This document shows positions 3,571-5,831 of a stretch of 5,831 nt of DNA, piece by piece. Position numbers and translations under genes: made by a program. Source of the stretch: Streptosporangiaceae bacterium (lineage in GTDB: Bacteria; Actinomycetota; Actinomycetes; Streptosporangiales; Streptosporangiaceae); contig JASHXW010000239.1 in assembly GCA_030043395.1 (NCBI GenBank), positions 1-5,831 of the forward strand, written 5' to 3'. The notes beneath the pieces are model-generated. The model did no database searches. It was not told the origin of the DNA and saw nothing but the letters and a program-made list of their open reading frames with translations. Each line of letters opens with the position of its first letter. Position 1 is the stretch's first letter.

Positions 3571-5831
3571 TTATGCGCTGAGCACGAGACCGGCCGTCAC
3601 TCGCCAGTCCGATGCTGCTGATGACGTCGAGTGAATAGTCGGCTCCGCTTCGGCGCGCGTTGCGACGGCAGCACGAGCCTGGTCGACACTGGCTTGCTCG
3701 AAGTCGAACCGGAACAGGTAGCTGATCTTGCGGCGCAAGCCTTCGGCGGAGGCTAGCAGGCGGGCAGCGGTGTTCCAGGAGTGCCGTCTGATGGTGATTG
3801 CGGCGAACGCTTCGAGCGCGTCGCAGGCGAGAAGCAGGTAATCGCGGTCAACGGCGGCCTGAAGCGCGGCCGTCCAGTGCACGACGGCTTGCTCGTCGTC
3901 GCCGTCGACGCTGGCCCGGGCCCCTTGAACTGCGGATACGCTCGCGCCGAGCAGCGTCCCGCTGCCTGGGGGCGACTTGTACCCGGCAACTTCGGCCGGA
4001 TCGATGCGCTCGCCCCGGTCAATGGCGTTGCGGCAGATCGTGCGCATCCCGCCAGGCTGGAACGCTAGCGCGGGAGCCCAGCCGAGCAACTCGGAGCTGG
4101 ACGGGCGCTCTCCGCGCAGCAAGGCCAGCCGGAGGTTCTGCAGATTGAACCGCAGTAGCCCGCCTGACGGCCATGCGCGGGCCAGGTCGGCCATCAGTGC
4201 GCTTGCGAGCGCCGCGAGATCCTGGTCACGGCGCTGGAAGGCGACATTGACGATTCGGCCGAGACCGAGTATGCGCAGCGAGGGCATGACTCGCGGGTTC
4301 ATGGTGACGGCCGTGGCCAGGTCCAGGGCGGCGTCTAGCCGCCCTCCCTCGATGAGCGCGTCAGCACGAGCGACATCGCAAGTTGCGTGTACCGAGACGG
4401 TGCGGATGTTCGGGGCGAGCGCATCGATCCGGGACAGCCAGTCGTCAGCGGCTGCCTCGGTGCCCCCGACGGCCACGTGCGCGGCGGCAATCGCGGCCAG
4501 TGACGGCGAATGTGCAGCGCTGCCCAGTTCGTAGGCCGCAGTAAACCAGTCCGGATTGCGGGGTGGCAGGTTGCCAAGTACGAGCTTGCACCATCCCTCG
4601 CCATAGGTGTCAGCGCGGTCGGCGGCAATGGACGCCGCCCTGGTGATCGCACCGGCGACGAATGGTACATCGCCGGCGAGCAGCCGGGTCATGCTGAGTG
4701 CTGCGACCGCTCTGGACCACTTACCCAGGTCAGACTCGGCGACTAGGGCGAGGGCTGCATCGCCGAGCTCGATGGAGTCGGTGAACAGGCTGAGCAGATG
4801 CCAGGACTGGCCCAGCGCTGCAACCAGGTCAGCAGATCGTGGCGAGCCAGTATCGATCGACCAGACCAGCGCCGACCGGACGTTGGGGTAATCGTCGGCG
4901 ACGAGTTCCAGCACCTCGTCGGTCGGCTCGGCTGCGCCGATCGACGCAAGCCACCCGGCGTAATAGCCGGCGTGGGCGTCGTTGATCAAGGGCAGTTCCG
5001 ACGCCTTCGCGGCTGCCTCGGTCGCATAGGTCTGGATGCTCTCCATCAGGCGATACCTGCTCCCCGCCGCCGACACGAGCGACTTGTCCAAGAGCCTGCC
5101 GAAGGCCTCGGCCACCTCCCGCTGGCTAGTTCGCGTGACCTGCGCGCAGACCGCCGTTGCCGCGTCGAGGGGGAACGGCCCGGCGAAACACGCCAGGCAG
5201 CGGAAAGCGGCCTGCTCGATTTCCGTGAGTAGCTGATAGCTCCAGTCGATAGAGGCTGACAGGGTGGCTTGTCGCTCAGGGACGCCCCGGCTGCGCGCCG
5301 CTTCGAGCGAGAGATGTGCCTCGAGTTCCTCAGCCAGATCATGAACCTGCAACGACCGCACCCGCGCCGCCGTCAGCTCGATCGCCAGGGGTATGCCTTC
5401 CAGCCGGCGACAGATCCGGGCAACCGCGTCCGCCGCGTCGTCGGTGAGCGTGAAGCCGGGCCGCACCCGCGATGCGCGCTCGATGAACAGCTGGACGCTG
5501 TGCGTGTCGGCGACTGCTTCAGCCGAGAGGGCCGCGCTGGCGTCGGGCACCGCCAGCGGCGGAACCGGCCACACGATCTCACCGGGAATCGCGAGCGGCT
5601 CGCGGGTCGTGGTCAGGACGGTGATCGAAGGAGTCTGGAGCAAGGCGGCGACCAGCTCGCTCGCCGCGTCGACCACGTGCTCGCAGTTGTCGATCACGAG
5701 CAGGGCCGGCCCGTCCGGCAGTGTCCCGGCGACCTGGTCCGCCGTGACCGGCAGCCCGGGCCGCTCGGCGCCGCCGACGGCCGCGAGCACGGCGGCGGGC
5801 ACCGCGTGCGGGTCGCTCACCGGCCCGAGTT
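3571..5831 (-). CDS. Large NB-ARC/STAND ATPase regulator with TPR-like C-terminus (5' end outside window)
   Basis: The frame enters from the right edge and ends at TAA (3573-3571). A GTG at 5820-5818 could pass as a start, but the preceding codons read L-G-P and join as LGPVSDPHAVPAAV, a conserved internal segment of these ATPases, so the gene begins outside the window. Counting from that Val as residue 1: Walker B ALLVIDNCEHV (39-49), TTREPL (71-76), a GxP motif as GIPLAIEL (142-149), and a winged-helix region (about 180-265) ending in SRYRLMESIQTYATE. A helical TPR-like array (about 270-720) follows, closing with AARLLASAEGLRR. Walker A should lie about 25-30 residues beyond the edge. Relatives are actinobacterial ATPases fused to SARP/BTAD, adenylate-cyclase or LuxR domains. 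This one ends in SDWRVTAGLVLSA without a C-terminal LuxR helix-turn-helix, so any output domain must be N-terminal and unseen. It is likely a cytoplasmic ATP-dependent signalling or transcription regulator; its ligand is unknown. Confidence 0.9.
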   Translation of the reverse strand, partial: LGPVSDPHAVPAAVLAAVGGAERPGLPVTADQVAGTLPDGPALLVIDNCEHVVDAASELVAALLQTPSITVLTTTREPLAIPGEIVWPVPPLAVPDASAALSAEAVADTHSVQLFIERASRVRPGFTLTDDAADAVARICRRLEGIPLAIELTAARVRSLQVHDLAEELEAHLSLEAARSRGVPERQATLSASIDWSYQLLTEIEQAAFRCLACFAGPFPLDAATAVCAQVTRTSQREVAEAFGRLLDKSLVSAAGSRYRLMESIQTYATEAAAKASELPLINDAHAGYYAGWLASIGAAEPTDEVLELVADDYPNVRSALVWSIDTGSPRSADLVAALGQSWHLLSLFTDSIELGDAALALVAESDLGKWSRAVAALSMTRLLAGDVPFVAGAITRAASIAADRADTYGEGWCKLVLGNLPPRNPDWFTAAYELGSAAHSPSLAAIAAAHVAVGGTEAAADDWLSRIDALAPNIRTVSVHATCDVARADALIEGGRLDAALDLATAVTMNPRVMPSLRILGLGRIVNVAFQRRDQDLAALASALMADLARAWPSGGLLRFNLQNLRLALLRGERPSSSELLGWAPALAFQPGGMRTICRNAIDRGERIDPAEVAGYKSPPGSGTLLGASVSAVQGARASVDGDDEQAVVHWTAALQAAVDRDYLLLACDALEAFAAITIRRHSWNTAARLLASAEGLRRKISYLFRFDFEQASVDQARAAVATRAEAEPTIHSTSSAASDWRVTAGLVLSA

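Noticed and set aside
3977..4534. Plus-strand 185-codon open frame inside the ATPase regulator
   Set aside because: It is a shadow frame opposite conserved ATPase/TPR coding sequence; the product is Arg/Ser/Ala-rich without domains.

Overview
The window comes from a G+C-rich genome with strongly GC-biased third codon positions. It carries an actinobacterial gene repertoire: an ECF sigma factor next to a membrane partner, a serine/threonine-kinase N-lobe, small Ala/Thr/Ser-rich exported proteins, and a large STAND-type ATPase regulator. I read it as a high-GC actinomycete, but genus cannot be set from the sequence alone.

Layout: (1) Bases 1-150 (+) are the last 49 codons of an unrecognised gene. 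(2) Bases 151-503 hold no intact gene. On the minus strand they contain a clear fragment of a Hanks-type Ser/Thr kinase N-terminus (glycine-rich loop and VAIK-type lysine). Next to the following gene there is a leader hairpin. (3) 504-926 (+) encodes a small secreted protein, which is one Ig-like beta-sandwich domain behind a signal peptide. (4) 1019-1645 (+) encodes an ECF sigma factor. Its stop overlaps the GTG start of 1642-2820 (+), which encodes a cysteine-free single-pass membrane protein with a short cytoplasmic head, one transmembrane helix, a Ser/Pro-rich spacer and two external Ig-like units. (5) 2934-3485 (+) encodes a small lipoprotein with a clear lipobox. (6) 3571 to the right edge (-) is most of a large NB-ARC/STAND ATPase with a C-terminal TPR-like region. 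Its N-terminus, including Walker A, lies outside the window, and it converges on the lipoprotein gene across an 85-nt gap containing a hairpin.

How they may work together: the translationally coupled sigma factor/membrane protein pair looks like a cell-envelope signalling module, with the membrane protein as a non-zinc anti-sigma-like sensor. The small secreted protein just upstream aligns with the first external Ig-like unit of the membrane protein, including matched W-x-P-V and F-R positions. This suggests the sensor and the secreted protein share an origin, and possibly a ligand or a partner relationship. The lipoprotein could be a further envelope component or a target. These functional links are inference from architecture and position; only the domain features and the alignment are seen directly.
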